Shown: one piece after another, positions 22,539 through 31,382 of the stretch
How the letters are laid out: every line of letters starts with the position of its first letter
Numbering within the stretch: the first letter of the stretch is position 1
NCBI RefSeq assembly: GCF_001602375.1
Contig: NZ_BCNY01000015.1
Coordinates: 372,001-436,000 of the forward strand
Origin: Methanoculleus horonobensis
GTDB lineage: Archaea; Halobacteriota; Methanomicrobia; Methanomicrobiales; Methanoculleaceae
Direction of reading: 5' to 3'
DNA: 64,000 nucleotides
Position numbers and translations under genes: made by a program
The notes under the pieces: model-generated
Database searches by the model: none
Told to the model about the DNA's origin: nothing
What the model saw: the letters and a program-made list of their open reading frames with translations, nothing else

Positions 22539-24250
22539 AGACCGTCGTCCTGATGGGCAACCCGAACGTCGGGAAGAGCGGGATCTTCTCTCGGCTGACC
22601 GGCACCCGGGTCATCACCTCGAACTACGCCGGAACCACCGTCGACGTCTCCCGCGGGAAGATGCGTCTTCCGGACGGCCCCGCCGCGGTGATCGACGCAC
22701 CCGGTACCTACTCCCTCACCCCCACGAACCCGGCCGAAGAGGTCGCCACGGAGATCCTCGGAGAGGCCGACGTCGTCGTCAACGTCGTCGATGCGACCAA
22801 CCTGGAGAGAAACCTCTACCTGACCCTCGAGACCCTGGAGCGCGGGGTCCCGGCGGCCGTCGCGCTCAACCTCTGGGACGAGGCCGGCCACCAGGGGATC
22901 GCGATCGACGTCGACGGACTTGAAGCGCTCCTCGGGGTGCCGGTCGTCCCGACCGTGGGCCTTTCCGGGGAGGGGATCCGGGAACTCGTGAGGCGGCTCG
23001 GCGAGGCATGCCCCTCGGCGACGATACAGCCCATGAGCGAGGAGGAGCGGTGGGTGGCGGTCGGCCGGATCACCGGGGAGGTGCAGACGATCGCCCACCG
23101 GCACCACACCCTCGCCGACCGGCTCAGCGAGGCGAGCATCCGGCCGACCAGCGGCCTCTTCATAGCTCTCGCGGTCATCGCCGCCGCGTTCCTGGCGGTC
23201 CGGTGGATCGGCGAAGGACTCATATCGTTCGTCTTCGAGCCGCTCTTCGACCTCTATACCCCGATCGTCATGAGGGCGAGTGACCTCCTCGGCCCCGGGA
23301 TCCTGCACGAGATCCTGATCGGGCACCTCATCGACGGCGAGATCGATTACGTCCAGTCGATGGGGCTCCTGACGACGGGGCTGTACGTTCCATTCGCCAT
23401 GATCCTCCCCTACATCGTGGCGTTCTACCTCGTCCTCTCGATCCTCGAGGACACCGGCTACCTCCCCCGGCTCGCGACGCTGGCCGATACCTTCTTCCAC
23501 CGGCTCGGGATGCACGGCTACGGCATCATCCCGGTCTTCCTCGGGTTCGGGTGCAACGTGCCGGGGGCGCTCGCCACCCGGGTGCTGGAGACGAAGAAGC
23601 AGCGGTTCATCGCCGCCACCCTCATGTCGCTTGCGATCCCGTGCATGGCCCAGATCGCGATGATCTTCGCGGTGCTCGGGCCTTTCGGTCTGCACTACGT
23701 AGTGATGGTCTTTGTGACCCTCGCGCTCGTCTACGTCGCCGCGGGCCTGATCCTGAACCGGGTCGTGCCGGGCGAGTGCCCGGAGATATTTTTAGAGATC
23801 CCGCCCTACCGGGCGCCGGATCTCCGGGCGACCGTCACGAAGACCTGGATGCGGGTTAGGGGCTTCGTCGGGGAGGCGATCCCCTACCTCTTTCTTGGTA
23901 TCCTGCTCGTCAACCTGCTCTATTCGGTCGGGTTCCTCGACCTGCTCGCGGCCGCCTTCGCTCCGGTGATGGAGGCCTGGCTCGGGCTTCCCGCCGGGGC
24001 GGCCGTCGCGCTCCTCGTAGGTTTTCTCAGAAAGGATCTCGCGGTGGGGATGCTGGTGCCGCTCGGGATGAGCCCGGAACAGCTCGTGATCGCGGTGACG
24101 ATGCTCACGATCTACTTCCCGTGCGTGGCGACGTTCGTTGTGCTCCTCCGGGAACTCGGGGCGCGGGGGATGCTCGCCGCCGCAGGCGTGATGGTGACGG
24201 CGGCGCTCCTCGTCGGGGGCGCGCTGCGGGTGATCCTGATCGGGTTTTAA
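22535..24250 (+). CDS. feoB: Ferrous iron transporter FeoB
   Basis: A 571-residue protein. The N-terminal G domain (about 1-160) has G1 GNPNVGKS, G3 DAPGTYS, G4 NLWD and a G5-like TVGLSGEG. About eight transmembrane segments follow from residue 205, including the Gate motifs GYLPRLATLADTFFHRLGMHG and FGCNVPGALATRV, and the C-terminal AVTMLTIYFPCVATF. It imports Fe(II) through the cytoplasmic membrane. It is shorter than enterobacterial FeoB, as usual in archaea. It is flanked by feoA (overlap) and the dtxR-type gene (13-bp gap). Confidence 0.95.
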   Translation: MKTVVLMGNPNVGKSGIFSRLTGTRVITSNYAGTTVDVSRGKMRLPDGPAAVIDAPGTYSLTPTNPAEEVATEILGEADVVVNVVDATNLERNLYLTLETLERGVPAAVALNLWDEAGHQGIAIDVDGLEALLGVPVVPTVGLSGEGIRELVRRLGEACPSATIQPMSEEERWVAVGRITGEVQTIAHRHHTLADRLSEASIRPTSGLFIALAVIAAAFLAVRWIGEGLISFVFEPLFDLYTPIVMRASDLLGPGILHEILIGHLIDGEIDYVQSMGLLTTGLYVPFAMILPYIVAFYLVLSILEDTGYLPRLATLADTFFHRLGMHGYGIIPVFLGFGCNVPGALATRVLETKKQRFIAATLMSLAIPCMAQIAMIFAVLGPFGLHYVVMVFVTLALVYVAAGLILNRVVPGECPEIFLEIPPYRAPDLRATVTKTWMRVRGFVGEAIPYLFLGILLVNLLYSVGFLDLLAAAFAPVMEAWLGLPAGAAVALLVGFLRKDLAVGMLVPLGMSPEQLVIAVTMLTIYFPCVATFVVLLRELGARGMLAAAGVMVTAALLVGGALRVILIGF

Positions 24251-24263
24251 GGAGGGAGGAGAG

Positions 24264-24689
24264 ATGCGGAGGAAGACGACGGAAGAGTACATCGAGATCA
24301 TCTGCCTGCTCGAGAGACAGGAGGGGCGGGCGCAGACCGGCAGGATCGCGGAAGCGATCGACGTCAAACCGCCGTCGGTCACGGAGATGCTCCGGAAACT
24401 GGAGCAGGAGGGGCTCATCGTCTACGAGTCCTACGCGGGCGCGACGTTGACCCCGGCAGGGGAAGAGATGGCCCGCGATCTCCAGAGAAGGCACAGGACG
24501 TTTGCGGATCTGCTGGAGCTCCTGGGGGTCGAGGGAGAGACCGCGGAGACGGACGCCTGCCAGTTCGAGCATCACGTGAGCCCGGAGACGATGGAGCGCC
24601 TCAGGCTCTTTCTCGAGTTCCTGAGCAAGAGCCCGGACGGCCGGCGGTGCCTCGCGGCGTTTGGGGAGTTCCAGAAACACGAACGGTGA
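24264..24689 (+). CDS. DtxR-family metal-dependent repressor
   Basis: A 141-residue protein. The N-terminal winged HTH is TEEYIEIICLLERQEGRAQTGRIA..PSVTEMLRKLEQEGLI, and the metal-binding/dimerisation domain includes HRTFADLLELLGV and ACQFEHHVSPETMERL (Glu/His/His ligands). No SH3 domain is present. It probably senses Fe(II) or Mn(II) and represses this operon through the palindrome at 22279-22294. GGAGGGAGGAGAG precedes the ATG. Confidence 0.9.
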   Translation: MRRKTTEEYIEIICLLERQEGRAQTGRIAEAIDVKPPSVTEMLRKLEQEGLIVYESYAGATLTPAGEEMARDLQRRHRTFADLLELLGVEGETAETDACQFEHHVSPETMERLRLFLEFLSKSPDGRRCLAAFGEFQKHER

Positions 24690-24701
24690 GGCAGGTTCGC
24701 G

Positions 24702-24941
24702 TCAGACCTCCTCCCCCACCATCATGCAGGGAAACTTCTCCCGCGGGTACCTGCCCTCTATCGACTCGCGAACGAACTGCCCCCGCGACGGGGCCGCGAA
24801 GAGGGCGTCGTAGACCTCTTTTGGAACGCCGGCATAACGATAGGCGTCGGCGCTCTCGCAGATGACGAGGAGCGCCTTCGTCGTCGGGTCGTAGCCGACG
24901 GATCGTACGGCGCCGGAACGTCCGGCTGACTGTCGGGACAT
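24702..24941 (-). CDS. KTSC domain protein
   Basis: A 79-residue protein from ATG 24941. It shows RSVGYDPTTKALLVICESADAYRYAGVPKEVYDALFAAPSRGQFVRESI, matching the KTSC domain (V.YD....L.V.F..G..Y.Y..VP..VY..L..A.S.G.F), found alone and fused to lysyl-tRNA synthetases. Biochemical role is unknown. A paralogue lies just upstream at 24988-25200, so the pair arose by duplication. Confidence 0.8.
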   Translation of the reverse strand: MSRQSAGRSGAVRSVGYDPTTKALLVICESADAYRYAGVPKEVYDALFAAPSRGQFVRESIEGRYPREKFPCMMVGEEV

Positions 24942-24987
24942 ACGGGGGGGTTGTGGCGGGCGAAGATGATAGCGGTTGCGGCGGGTC

Positions 24988-25200
24988 TCACCGGACCTTC
25001 TCGTAGGGGTAGCGCAGCCGGATGAAGTCGCCGAAATACCGGCCTTTCGAGCGTGCCGCGAGCATTCCTTCGTAGACGTCGGGCGGCACCCCGACGTAGT
25101 GGTAGACTCCGCCGCTATGAAACTCAACCTCCAGAACCTCGTCTTCCGGGTCGTAGCCGACCGATTTTATGTTGGTGGACTCGACGATCTGGCGCTGCAT
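24988..25200 (-). CDS. KTSC domain protein (second copy)
   Basis: A 70-residue protein from ATG 25200, with KSVGYDPEDEVLEVEFHSGGVYHYVGVPPDVYEGMLAARSKGRYFGDFI. It is closer to the KTSC consensus than its neighbour and lacks an extended tail. It lies 46 bp upstream of the first copy on the same strand. Function is unknown. Confidence 0.82.
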   Translation of the reverse strand: MQRQIVESTNIKSVGYDPEDEVLEVEFHSGGVYHYVGVPPDVYEGMLAARSKGRYFGDFIRLRYPYEKVR

Positions 25201-25264
25201 GGGCGGGGGTAACGGGGGTTGTGGGGATAAGGATTGTGGGGGCACGCGGTAAGGGGGCGGGAAC

Positions 25265-25663
25265 CTACATCGCCCTGGTGAAGGCCGCAACCGCCGCGAA
25301 CGCGAGAAGGGTGAGAAACGCGAGTACCCCGGCCATCCAGACGACCATGAAGAGCACGGCCGAGACGAAGCGCATCTTTCGGAACGGGACGGTTCCCTCG
25401 TTCATTCGCCGCGCGGTCGCCAGGGCGTCGTAGACCGAAAAGATCCAGACGATCGCCCCGGGGATGAGCATCACAAGAAGCCCCGCGAGAACCCCGAAAA
25501 GCACCAGGATGCCCCTGCCCGTCTCTCCATTATAGACCTGACCGAGCCCCGGGAAGAGAAGGGAGAGACCCGCCGCAAAGATCGGATTCTTCTCCTCCCG
25601 CACCGGGGCATCGCCTCCCGCTTCCCGGACGCCTGCACCCGGGAGTTCAGCCGGTTCCGTCAT
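25265..25663 (-). CDS. TM2/DUF5683-like small membrane protein
   Basis: A 132-residue protein. After a charged, Ala/Pro-rich N-terminus come KNPIFAAGLSLLFPGLGQVYNGETGRGILVLFG, typical of the TM2/DUF5683 group (A..LS...PGLGQ.Y.G...KG), then three to four hydrophobic helices. No catalytic motif. It is transcribed toward the KTSC genes, with a 64-bp gap. Confidence 0.75.
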   Translation of the reverse strand: MTEPAELPGAGVREAGGDAPVREEKNPIFAAGLSLLFPGLGQVYNGETGRGILVLFGVLAGLLVMLIPGAIVWIFSVYDALATARRMNEGTVPFRKMRFVSAVLFMVVWMAGVLAFLTLLAFAAVAAFTRAM

Positions 25664-25777
25664 GGTTCTCCGTACATACCGTCATCGCCGGGAAAATAAG
25701 GAAGTTTCGGCTCATCCGTCTCACGCCTCCGTCAGGCTCATATCCCCGGAGAGCTACCCTCCACCGGTGAGATCCAC

Positions 25778-26062
25778 ATGGCACGAAGAGACATAACCGC
25801 GGATGAAGCAAAGGCGATGGGCGAGCAGCTCGGCATCACCTGGGAGGAGTTCGACGTCGAACAGTTCCGGCGCGGCATGGTCGTGGAACTCGAGCACGGC
25901 CTCCGCGACCCGGCGACGAACGTCACCGACGACGACCTCTTTCTGACGGCAAAGATAGCGCTTGCCCACTTGAACGAGTTCCCGGACTACTACAACCGGC
26001 TCGAGGAGATGGAGGAAGAGGCGGAGGCTTACTGGGCGGAGCAGGCAGCGCAGGCGCCCTAG
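25778..26062 (+). CDS. Small acidic protein, DUF5661-like
   Basis: A 94-residue protein: ADEAKAMGEQLGITWEEFDVEQFRRGMVVELEHGLRDPATNVTDDDLFLTAKIALAHLNEFPDYYNRLEEME. The F..G...E.EHG..DP.TNVT.DD....GKIALAHL.E.PDYY pattern is that of DUF5661. It is soluble, helical and of unknown function, and often occurs in archaea and phage-like regions. Confidence 0.75.
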   Translation: MARRDITADEAKAMGEQLGITWEEFDVEQFRRGMVVELEHGLRDPATNVTDDDLFLTAKIALAHLNEFPDYYNRLEEMEEEAEAYWAEQAAQAP

Positions 26063-26124
26063 AGCCTGGCGGGCCCGGCAGTCGATACACAAGAACTATT
26101 ATCCGCCCGCTGCAACGATAAAGC

Positions 26125-26334
26125 ATGGATCGGAGGCCAATGCCCGATTGGATCGGAATACGACAACGTCGGGTCATCGACGAGAGAGAGTACTACGCCG
26201 AACGGCTCTACGAGACCCAGCAGGCCGCAAAAACCTACGCCCAGCAACTGGAGCACCGCGGGAAGGACGTCCACGTCCTCAGAACCGCCACCGAAGGCGG
26301 GTGCCGGGGCTATGCCGTCTTTTTCGAGAGATAG
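26125..26334 (+). CDS. Small hypothetical protein, 69 residues
   Basis: No family is recognised. The sequence is basic and mixed alpha/beta: MDRRPMPDWIGIRQRRVIDE, then YYAERLYETQQAAKTYAQQLEHRG and a C-terminal strand VHVLRTATEGGCRGYAVFFER. ACTATTATCC (about 26096-26105) could be a TATA element for a near-leaderless mRNA. It is accepted as probably real because of codon use and its defined promoter-like upstream sequence. Confidence 0.5.
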   Translation: MDRRPMPDWIGIRQRRVIDEREYYAERLYETQQAAKTYAQQLEHRGKDVHVLRTATEGGCRGYAVFFER

Positions 26335-26484
26335 TGTCCGGAAAACCTTCAGACCGGCGGGCGGCCTTCGGCGGGGCGACAACAGAGTGGGGGGCGAACC
26401 CCGTCCACATTCCCCATTAAACCATCGTACCTGAGTCTAATATAATTCTCGTACGGCAGGAGCTCGAAGGTTGAACTCGCGGGT

Positions 26485-27063
26485 TCAGGGTTCCCGGATC
26501 GTCGGGGCCGTCCACCGCTCCCGCCAATCGTCGCTAAGAATCCCCCAGACCTCGACGTCCTCGAAGACTCCCCACTTCCTCGCGTGCTCCCGGAGGTGCG
26601 CCTCGTGCCCCATCCCGCACTTCTCCATTACCCGGCCCGAGGCCGGATTGCGGGAGAAGTGCGTGCCGTAGACCCGGTGCAGCCCGAGGATCGAGAACCC
26701 GTACTCGATCAACGCACGGGCGGCCTCGGTGGCATATCCCCGGCCCCAGCAGGATTTCGCAACCCAGAACCCGAGCTCCGCCCGCCCATGACCGTGGTCA
26801 ATCTCCGTGAGCCCGACCGCGCCCACGAGTCCCGGCTCGCCGCGCCGGGTGACGGCGTAGACGATCTGAACCCCCTGCTCAAACCCGGGCGCGAGGGTGG
26901 CGATCCAGGTCTCCGCCGCTCCGTCGGGGTAAGGATAGGGTATATCGAGGGCGCGGGAGGCGATCTCGTAGTCGCCGGCGATCCGCTGCACCTCCGGGGC
27001 ATCCGCGAGGGTGAACGGCCGCAGGAGCAGGCGATCGGTTGCAAGGACGGGCTGTCCGGTCAT
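26485..27063 (-). CDS. GNAT acetyltransferase (RimJ/RimL type)
   Basis: A 192-residue protein from ATG 27063. It has the RimL-like start LATDRLLLRPFTLADAPEVQ, the motif A region GFWVAKSCWGRGYATEAARALIEYGF (acetyl-CoA pyrophosphate loop), and FSRNPASGRVMEKCGM near the end. It would acetylate a protein N-terminus or a small amine. It overlaps the stop of its upstream paralogue by 4 bp, forming a duplicated pair. Confidence 0.88.
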   Translation of the reverse strand: MTGQPVLATDRLLLRPFTLADAPEVQRIAGDYEIASRALDIPYPYPDGAAETWIATLAPGFEQGVQIVYAVTRRGEPGLVGAVGLTEIDHGHGRAELGFWVAKSCWGRGYATEAARALIEYGFSILGLHRVYGTHFSRNPASGRVMEKCGMGHEAHLREHARKWGVFEDVEVWGILSDDWRERWTAPTIREP

Positions 27064-27644
27064 ACGGGCACCCTCGACAGCGCCGGGGAGGCATACATTC
27101 TGGTAGGGGGGACCTGCTCGCTCAGAATCCCCCAGATATCGACATCCTCGTATACGCCCCATTTTTTTATGTGTCCGCGGAGCCGGCCTTCGTGCACCAT
27201 CCCGCACTTCTCCATCACCCGGCCCGAGGCCGGGTTGCGGGAGAAGTGCATGGCATGGATCCGGTGCAGCCCGAGGACGGAGAACCCATACTCGATCAAC
27301 GCACGGACGGCTTCGGTGGCATATCCCCGGCCCCAGCAGGTCTTCGCAACCCAGAACCCGAGCTCGCCGCGGGCGTGATCGGGCTCGATCCGAAGACGGG
27401 CACCGCCGATGAGGGTTCCGTCCCCGGCAAGGGTGACGGCGAAAGCCGCGGCGTTGCCGCGCTCGGTGCCTTCGTCAAGCGAGGCGATCCAGACCTCGGC
27501 GAGGCCGTCCGGGTACGGGTAGGGGAGAAGAGTCGTCGCCGAGACAGCGTAGTCTCCGCAGAGCCGCTGCACCGCACGGGCATCCGAGAGGGTATACGGC
27601 CGCAGGAGAAGGCGGTCGGTTGCGAGGACGGGCTGCTGATCCAT
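27060..27644 (-). CDS. GNAT acetyltransferase (RimJ/RimL type), paralogue
   Basis: A 194-residue protein from ATG 27644. It is closely similar to its downstream neighbour over the whole length: LATDRLLLRPYTLSDARAVQ, CWGRGYATEAVRALIEYGF and FSRNPASGRVMEKCGM are nearly identical, while the middle (substrate-side) region differs. An in-frame ATG 18 bp upstream (MEDIFMDQ) is an alternative start. The acceptor substrate is unknown. Confidence 0.88.
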   Translation of the reverse strand: MDQQPVLATDRLLLRPYTLSDARAVQRLCGDYAVSATTLLPYPYPDGLAEVWIASLDEGTERGNAAAFAVTLAGDGTLIGGARLRIEPDHARGELGFWVAKTCWGRGYATEAVRALIEYGFSVLGLHRIHAMHFSRNPASGRVMEKCGMVHEGRLRGHIKKWGVYEDVDIWGILSEQVPPTRMYASPALSRVPV

Positions 27645-27928
27645 GAATATATCCTCCATCGTCCCGATTGGATATAAGTCCTGCCGCACCGCGCCTCTGC
27701 CTCTCCGGGAGGGGAGCAGGGAAGAGAGCCGGCAGAAATCGTCCTGCCGTTCCCGGGTCCGCGCGAACCCTGCCGTGTTTATATCTTGGGGTTCCGTTCG
27801 CTTTGTTTGCACGGAGCTGCGGGTATTATCGGCCCCCACAAGAGCCGGTTTCCGATAAGGGTTTCTAATAGCCTTTCTATTTGCAAACCAGCAACCTTTA
27901 TTAATTTTTGTTCTGTATTCCATCATGC

Positions 27929-28954
27929 ATGATCAAAGTCGCGATCAACGGGTTCGGCACCATCGGTAAACGGGTCGCCGATGCGGTCACCGCACAACCC
28001 GATATGGAAGTCATCGGGGTCTCTAAGACGAGCGTCTCCGCTGAGGCATACATTGCAAAAGAGCGCGGATACCCCCTCTACATCGCTGACCTCGGGAAGA
28101 AGTCGGCGTTCGAGAAGGCCGGGATCGAGGTCGCCGGCGACGTCGAAGCGATGCTCAAGGCCGCCGATATCGTCGTAGACGCCACCCCCGGCGGCGTCGG
28201 CGAGAAGAACAGGCCAATCTATGAGAAACTCGGCAAAAAGGCGATCTTCCAGGGCGGCGAAGATCACGAGGTCGCCGGGTTCTCTTTCAACGCCCACGCG
28301 AACTACAACGAGGCCGAAAACCACCAGTTCGCCCGGGTCGTCTCGTGCAACTCCACCGGGCTCGTCCGGATCATCCACGCCCTGGACCAGGCCTTCGGCG
28401 TCGCACGGGTTCGGGCGGTGATGGTCCGGCGCGGCGCGGACCCCGACGACGTGAAGCGGGGACCGATCGATGCCATCGTCCTGAACCCGGCGTCCATCCC
28501 GAGCCACCACGGCCCCGACGTCAACACCGTCCTCCCGCACATCAACATCGTCACGCTCGCGATGATCGTCCCGACGACGTTTATGCACATGCACTCGATC
28601 CAGATGGACTTAAAGAAGGAGACCACCCGCGAGGAGGTGCTGAAGGTCTTTGAGAACCACAGCCGGATCGGGCTCGTCCGCAAGACCATGGGGATCAAGA
28701 GCAACGCCCAGCTCCGGGAGTACACCCAGGATCTCGGCCGGCCGAGGACGGATCTCTGGGAGAACGGGGTCTTCGAGGAGTCGGTCTCGATCCTCGACGG
28801 TAAAGAGTTCTACTGCTTCCAGGCGATCCACCAGGAGGCCGACGTCGTCCCCGAGAACATCGACTGCATCCGCGCCCTGATGGGAACGGTGAAGGATTCA
28901 CAAGAGTCCATCCGGATGACCAACGAAGCGCTCGGTCTCGTCGCTATCGGATGA
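27929..28954 (+). CDS. gap: Type II glyceraldehyde-3-phosphate dehydrogenase (archaeal)
   Basis: A 341-residue protein. It begins MIKVAINGFGTIGKRVADAV (Rossmann NAD(P)-binding site) and has the catalytic region RVVSCNSTGLVRI with Cys near residue 140, followed by VMVRRGADPDDVKRGPIDAI. The lack of the bacterial SCTTN block and the SCNSTG form mark the archaeal type II enzyme. It acts in gluconeogenesis in hydrogenotrophic methanogens. A TATA-like CTTTATTAATTTTT (about 27895-27908) lies 21-34 bp upstream of the ATG, giving a leaderless mRNA. Confidence 0.95.
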   Translation: MIKVAINGFGTIGKRVADAVTAQPDMEVIGVSKTSVSAEAYIAKERGYPLYIADLGKKSAFEKAGIEVAGDVEAMLKAADIVVDATPGGVGEKNRPIYEKLGKKAIFQGGEDHEVAGFSFNAHANYNEAENHQFARVVSCNSTGLVRIIHALDQAFGVARVRAVMVRRGADPDDVKRGPIDAIVLNPASIPSHHGPDVNTVLPHINIVTLAMIVPTTFMHMHSIQMDLKKETTREEVLKVFENHSRIGLVRKTMGIKSNAQLREYTQDLGRPRTDLWENGVFEESVSILDGKEFYCFQAIHQEADVVPENIDCIRALMGTVKDSQESIRMTNEALGLVAIG

Positions 28955-29008
28955 ACGGAGAGCGGGGGAGGAAGAAGCATTAACTCCCCGGCAGACCCAC
29001 TATTTTTA

Positions 29009-29956
29009 ATGGATCCGTACGAACTGGCGACCCGGAATACCGTAGAGGTCGTCACCGACGAGGAACTGCGCGCGCTCATCGACCGTCCGGTCAGGCGGGT
29101 CTACACCGGCTACGAGCCGAGCGGAGAGATCCACCTCGGCCATATGGTGACGGTGAACAAGCTGATGGACCTGCAGCAGGCAGGGTTCGAGGTGACCGTG
29201 CTGATCGCCGACCTCCACGCGTTCTTGAACCGCAAGGGGACGATGGAAGAGATCCGGGAGACGGCCGAGTACAACCGCCTCTGCTTCGAGGGGCTCGGCC
29301 TCCGCGGCGCAAACTATGTCCTCGGCTCGGACGTGCAGCTCACGGCGGAGTACGAGCTCGCCGTCCTTGAACTCTCCCAGGCGATCACCCTCAACCGGGC
29401 GAAGAGGAGCATGGACGAGGTCGGGCGGCAGATGGATAACCCGACGGTCTCGCAGATGGTCTACCCCATCATGCAGATGGTCGATATCGCGACGCTTAAG
29501 GTGGACGCCGCCGTCGGCGGGATCGACCAGCGAAAGATTCACATGCTCGCGCGGGAACACCTCCCGTCGATCGGGTATCCGGCGCCGGTCTGCATCCATA
29601 CGCCGATCATCAACGGCCTCGACGGAAAGAAGATGTCGTCGTCAGCCGGAAACGTCATATCGGTCGCCGATTCCGAGGAGGATATCAAGAAGAAGATGAA
29701 GAAGGCGTTCTGCCCACCGGAGATCGAGAACAACCCGGTGCTCGAGATCCTGCGCTACCACGTCTTCCCCCGGACGGATGCGGTTGCCATCCGCCGGCCG
29801 GAGAAGTTCGGCGGCGACCGGGAGTTTGCCGTCTACGAAGACCTCGAGCGTGCCTACGCCGCGGGCGAGGTTCACCCGATGGACCTCAAAGCGGCGGCAG
29901 CCGCGCACCTCATCGATATCCTCGCCCCCGTACACGATTACGTCTGCAGCAGGTGA
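29009..29956 (+). CDS. tyrS: Tyrosyl-tRNA synthetase
   Basis: A 315-residue class I synthetase. HIGH motif is HLGH in SGEIHLGHMVTV, KMSKS motif is KMSSS in DGKKMSSSAGN. The tyrosine-binding residues lie in YTGYEPSG and SQMVYPIMQMVDI. It is the compact archaeal form without an S4 domain. It charges tRNA-Tyr. It is followed 7 bp later by the RIO1 kinase gene, forming the start of an information-processing gene cluster. Confidence 0.96.
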   Translation: MDPYELATRNTVEVVTDEELRALIDRPVRRVYTGYEPSGEIHLGHMVTVNKLMDLQQAGFEVTVLIADLHAFLNRKGTMEEIRETAEYNRLCFEGLGLRGANYVLGSDVQLTAEYELAVLELSQAITLNRAKRSMDEVGRQMDNPTVSQMVYPIMQMVDIATLKVDAAVGGIDQRKIHMLAREHLPSIGYPAPVCIHTPIINGLDGKKMSSSAGNVISVADSEEDIKKKMKKAFCPPEIENNPVLEILRYHVFPRTDAVAIRRPEKFGGDREFAVYEDLERAYAAGEVHPMDLKAAAAAHLIDILAPVHDYVCSR

Positions 29957-29963
29957 TCCGGCC

Positions 29964-30740
29964 GTGACCCGTGATGAAGAGCATGATCAGTTCGACCGCA
30001 AGATCGAGGCGATGGGCGTCAGGATAAAAGACGCCAACACCGTGAAGGTACGGGAGGATGTCTTCGACGAGGTCACCCTGATGGCCCTCTACAAGCTCGT
30101 CCAGAAGAAACTGATCTCGGTCATCGGCGGGCCTATCAGCACGGGAAAAGAGGCAAACGTCTTCTACGGCGAGCGTGACGGACAGGGGCTTGCCATCAAG
30201 ATCTACCGCATCCAGACCGCGAACTTCAAGGCGATGAACGATTACCTGGCGGGGGATCGCCGGTTCTCGAGCGTCCGGGGAACGCGCAAGGCTCTCATCT
30301 TCGCCTGGACGAAGAAAGAGTACAGCAACCTCGCCCGGGCGCACGAAGCGGGGATTCCGGCCCCCGAACCGTTTGCGTTCGACCGGAACATCCTCTTAAT
30401 GGAGTTCCTGGGCGAGGACGAGGTGCCGTATCCGCAGCTCCGGAACGCCGAGGTCGAGGATTACGGAGCGGTATACCGCGATATCCTCGGCTACGTGGAG
30501 CGGCTCTACCGGGAGGCACGCCTGGTTCACGCCGACCTCTCCGAATACAATATCCTCTACCACGAGAAACCATACCTGATCGATATGGGACAGGCGGTCA
30601 CCCTGGATCACCCACGGGCGTCGGCGTTTCTGGTCCGGGATATCAAGAACCTCAATCGATATTTCTCCCGCTACTGCGACGTGGTCGACGAGCAGGAGAT
30701 CATCGGAACGCTCGTCGGCACCGGACGCCGGGAGCCCTGA
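29964..30740 (+). CDS. rio1: RIO1-type serine/threonine protein kinase
   Basis: A 258-residue protein from GTG 29964, preceded by AGGTGATC. The RIO P-loop is STGKEANVFYGERDG, the Lys is in LAIKIYRI, the catalytic loop is VHADLSEYNILYH, and the metal-binding loop is LIDMGQAV. RIO1 ATPase/kinase acts in maturation of the small ribosomal subunit. The next gene encodes a Dim2-like KH protein, a ribosome-assembly partner in this arrangement. Confidence 0.94.
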   Translation: MTRDEEHDQFDRKIEAMGVRIKDANTVKVREDVFDEVTLMALYKLVQKKLISVIGGPISTGKEANVFYGERDGQGLAIKIYRIQTANFKAMNDYLAGDRRFSSVRGTRKALIFAWTKKEYSNLARAHEAGIPAPEPFAFDRNILLMEFLGEDEVPYPQLRNAEVEDYGAVYRDILGYVERLYREARLVHADLSEYNILYHEKPYLIDMGQAVTLDHPRASAFLVRDIKNLNRYFSRYCDVVDEQEIIGTLVGTGRREP

Positions 30741-30763
30741 CCACCGGAAGGAGGGATGCAACC

Positions 30764-31306
30764 ATGACCATACAGGAGATGAAAGTTTCAACAGCGAGGA
30801 TCGGTGTACTCATCGGGAAGAGCGGGTCCACGAAGCGCGAGATCGAGGAGAAGACCGGGATAACCCTCCGGATCGACAGCGAGGAAGGGCTTGTGACGCT
30901 CGAAGGAGAGGACCCCGTCGGCGTCATGACGGCGACAAACGTCGTCTCCGCGATCAACCGGGGGTTCTCGCCGGAGCGTGCGCTCCGGCTCCTCGACGAC
31001 GAGGACATGATGCTCGACATCCTCGATCTCGCCGACCTCTCGGGGACGACCCGGCAGCTCGAACGGCTCCGGGGGCGGATCATCGGGAAGGCGGGCACCT
31101 CCCGCGCCCAGATCGAGGATATGACCACCACGGAGATCTCGGTCCAGGGCAAGACCGTCGCGATCATCGGTCTCCCCGACCAGGTCGAGACCGCGAGGAA
31201 GGCGGTGGAGATGCTGATCCAGGGCGTGCCGCACGAGCATGTCTACGGATTCCTCGACCGGAAGAAGAAGGAAGCCAAGCAGGCGATGCTGGAGTACTAC
31301 TCGTGA
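30764..31306 (+). CDS. KH-domain RNA-binding protein (Dim2/Pno1-like)
   Basis: A 180-residue protein with two KH domains: VLIGKSGSTKREIEEKTG (GxxG loop GKSG) near residues 15-33, and GRIIGKAGTSRAQIEDMTTTEI (GKAG) near 104-125. The C-terminal HEHVYGFLDRKKKEAKQ is typical of the archaeal Dim2p homologue. It binds 16S rRNA near the 3' end during subunit assembly, together with RIO kinases. Shine-Dalgarno GGAGGG precedes the ATG. Confidence 0.93.
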   Translation: MTIQEMKVSTARIGVLIGKSGSTKREIEEKTGITLRIDSEEGLVTLEGEDPVGVMTATNVVSAINRGFSPERALRLLDDEDMMLDILDLADLSGTTRQLERLRGRIIGKAGTSRAQIEDMTTTEISVQGKTVAIIGLPDQVETARKAVEMLIQGVPHEHVYGFLDRKKKEAKQAMLEYYS

Positions 31307-31382
31307 TGCGGCAGGGCCGGACCGACCCTGCCCATGACGATACGGAAGATATGCGGTTTGCAGTGGAAATGAAGGGGTACAC

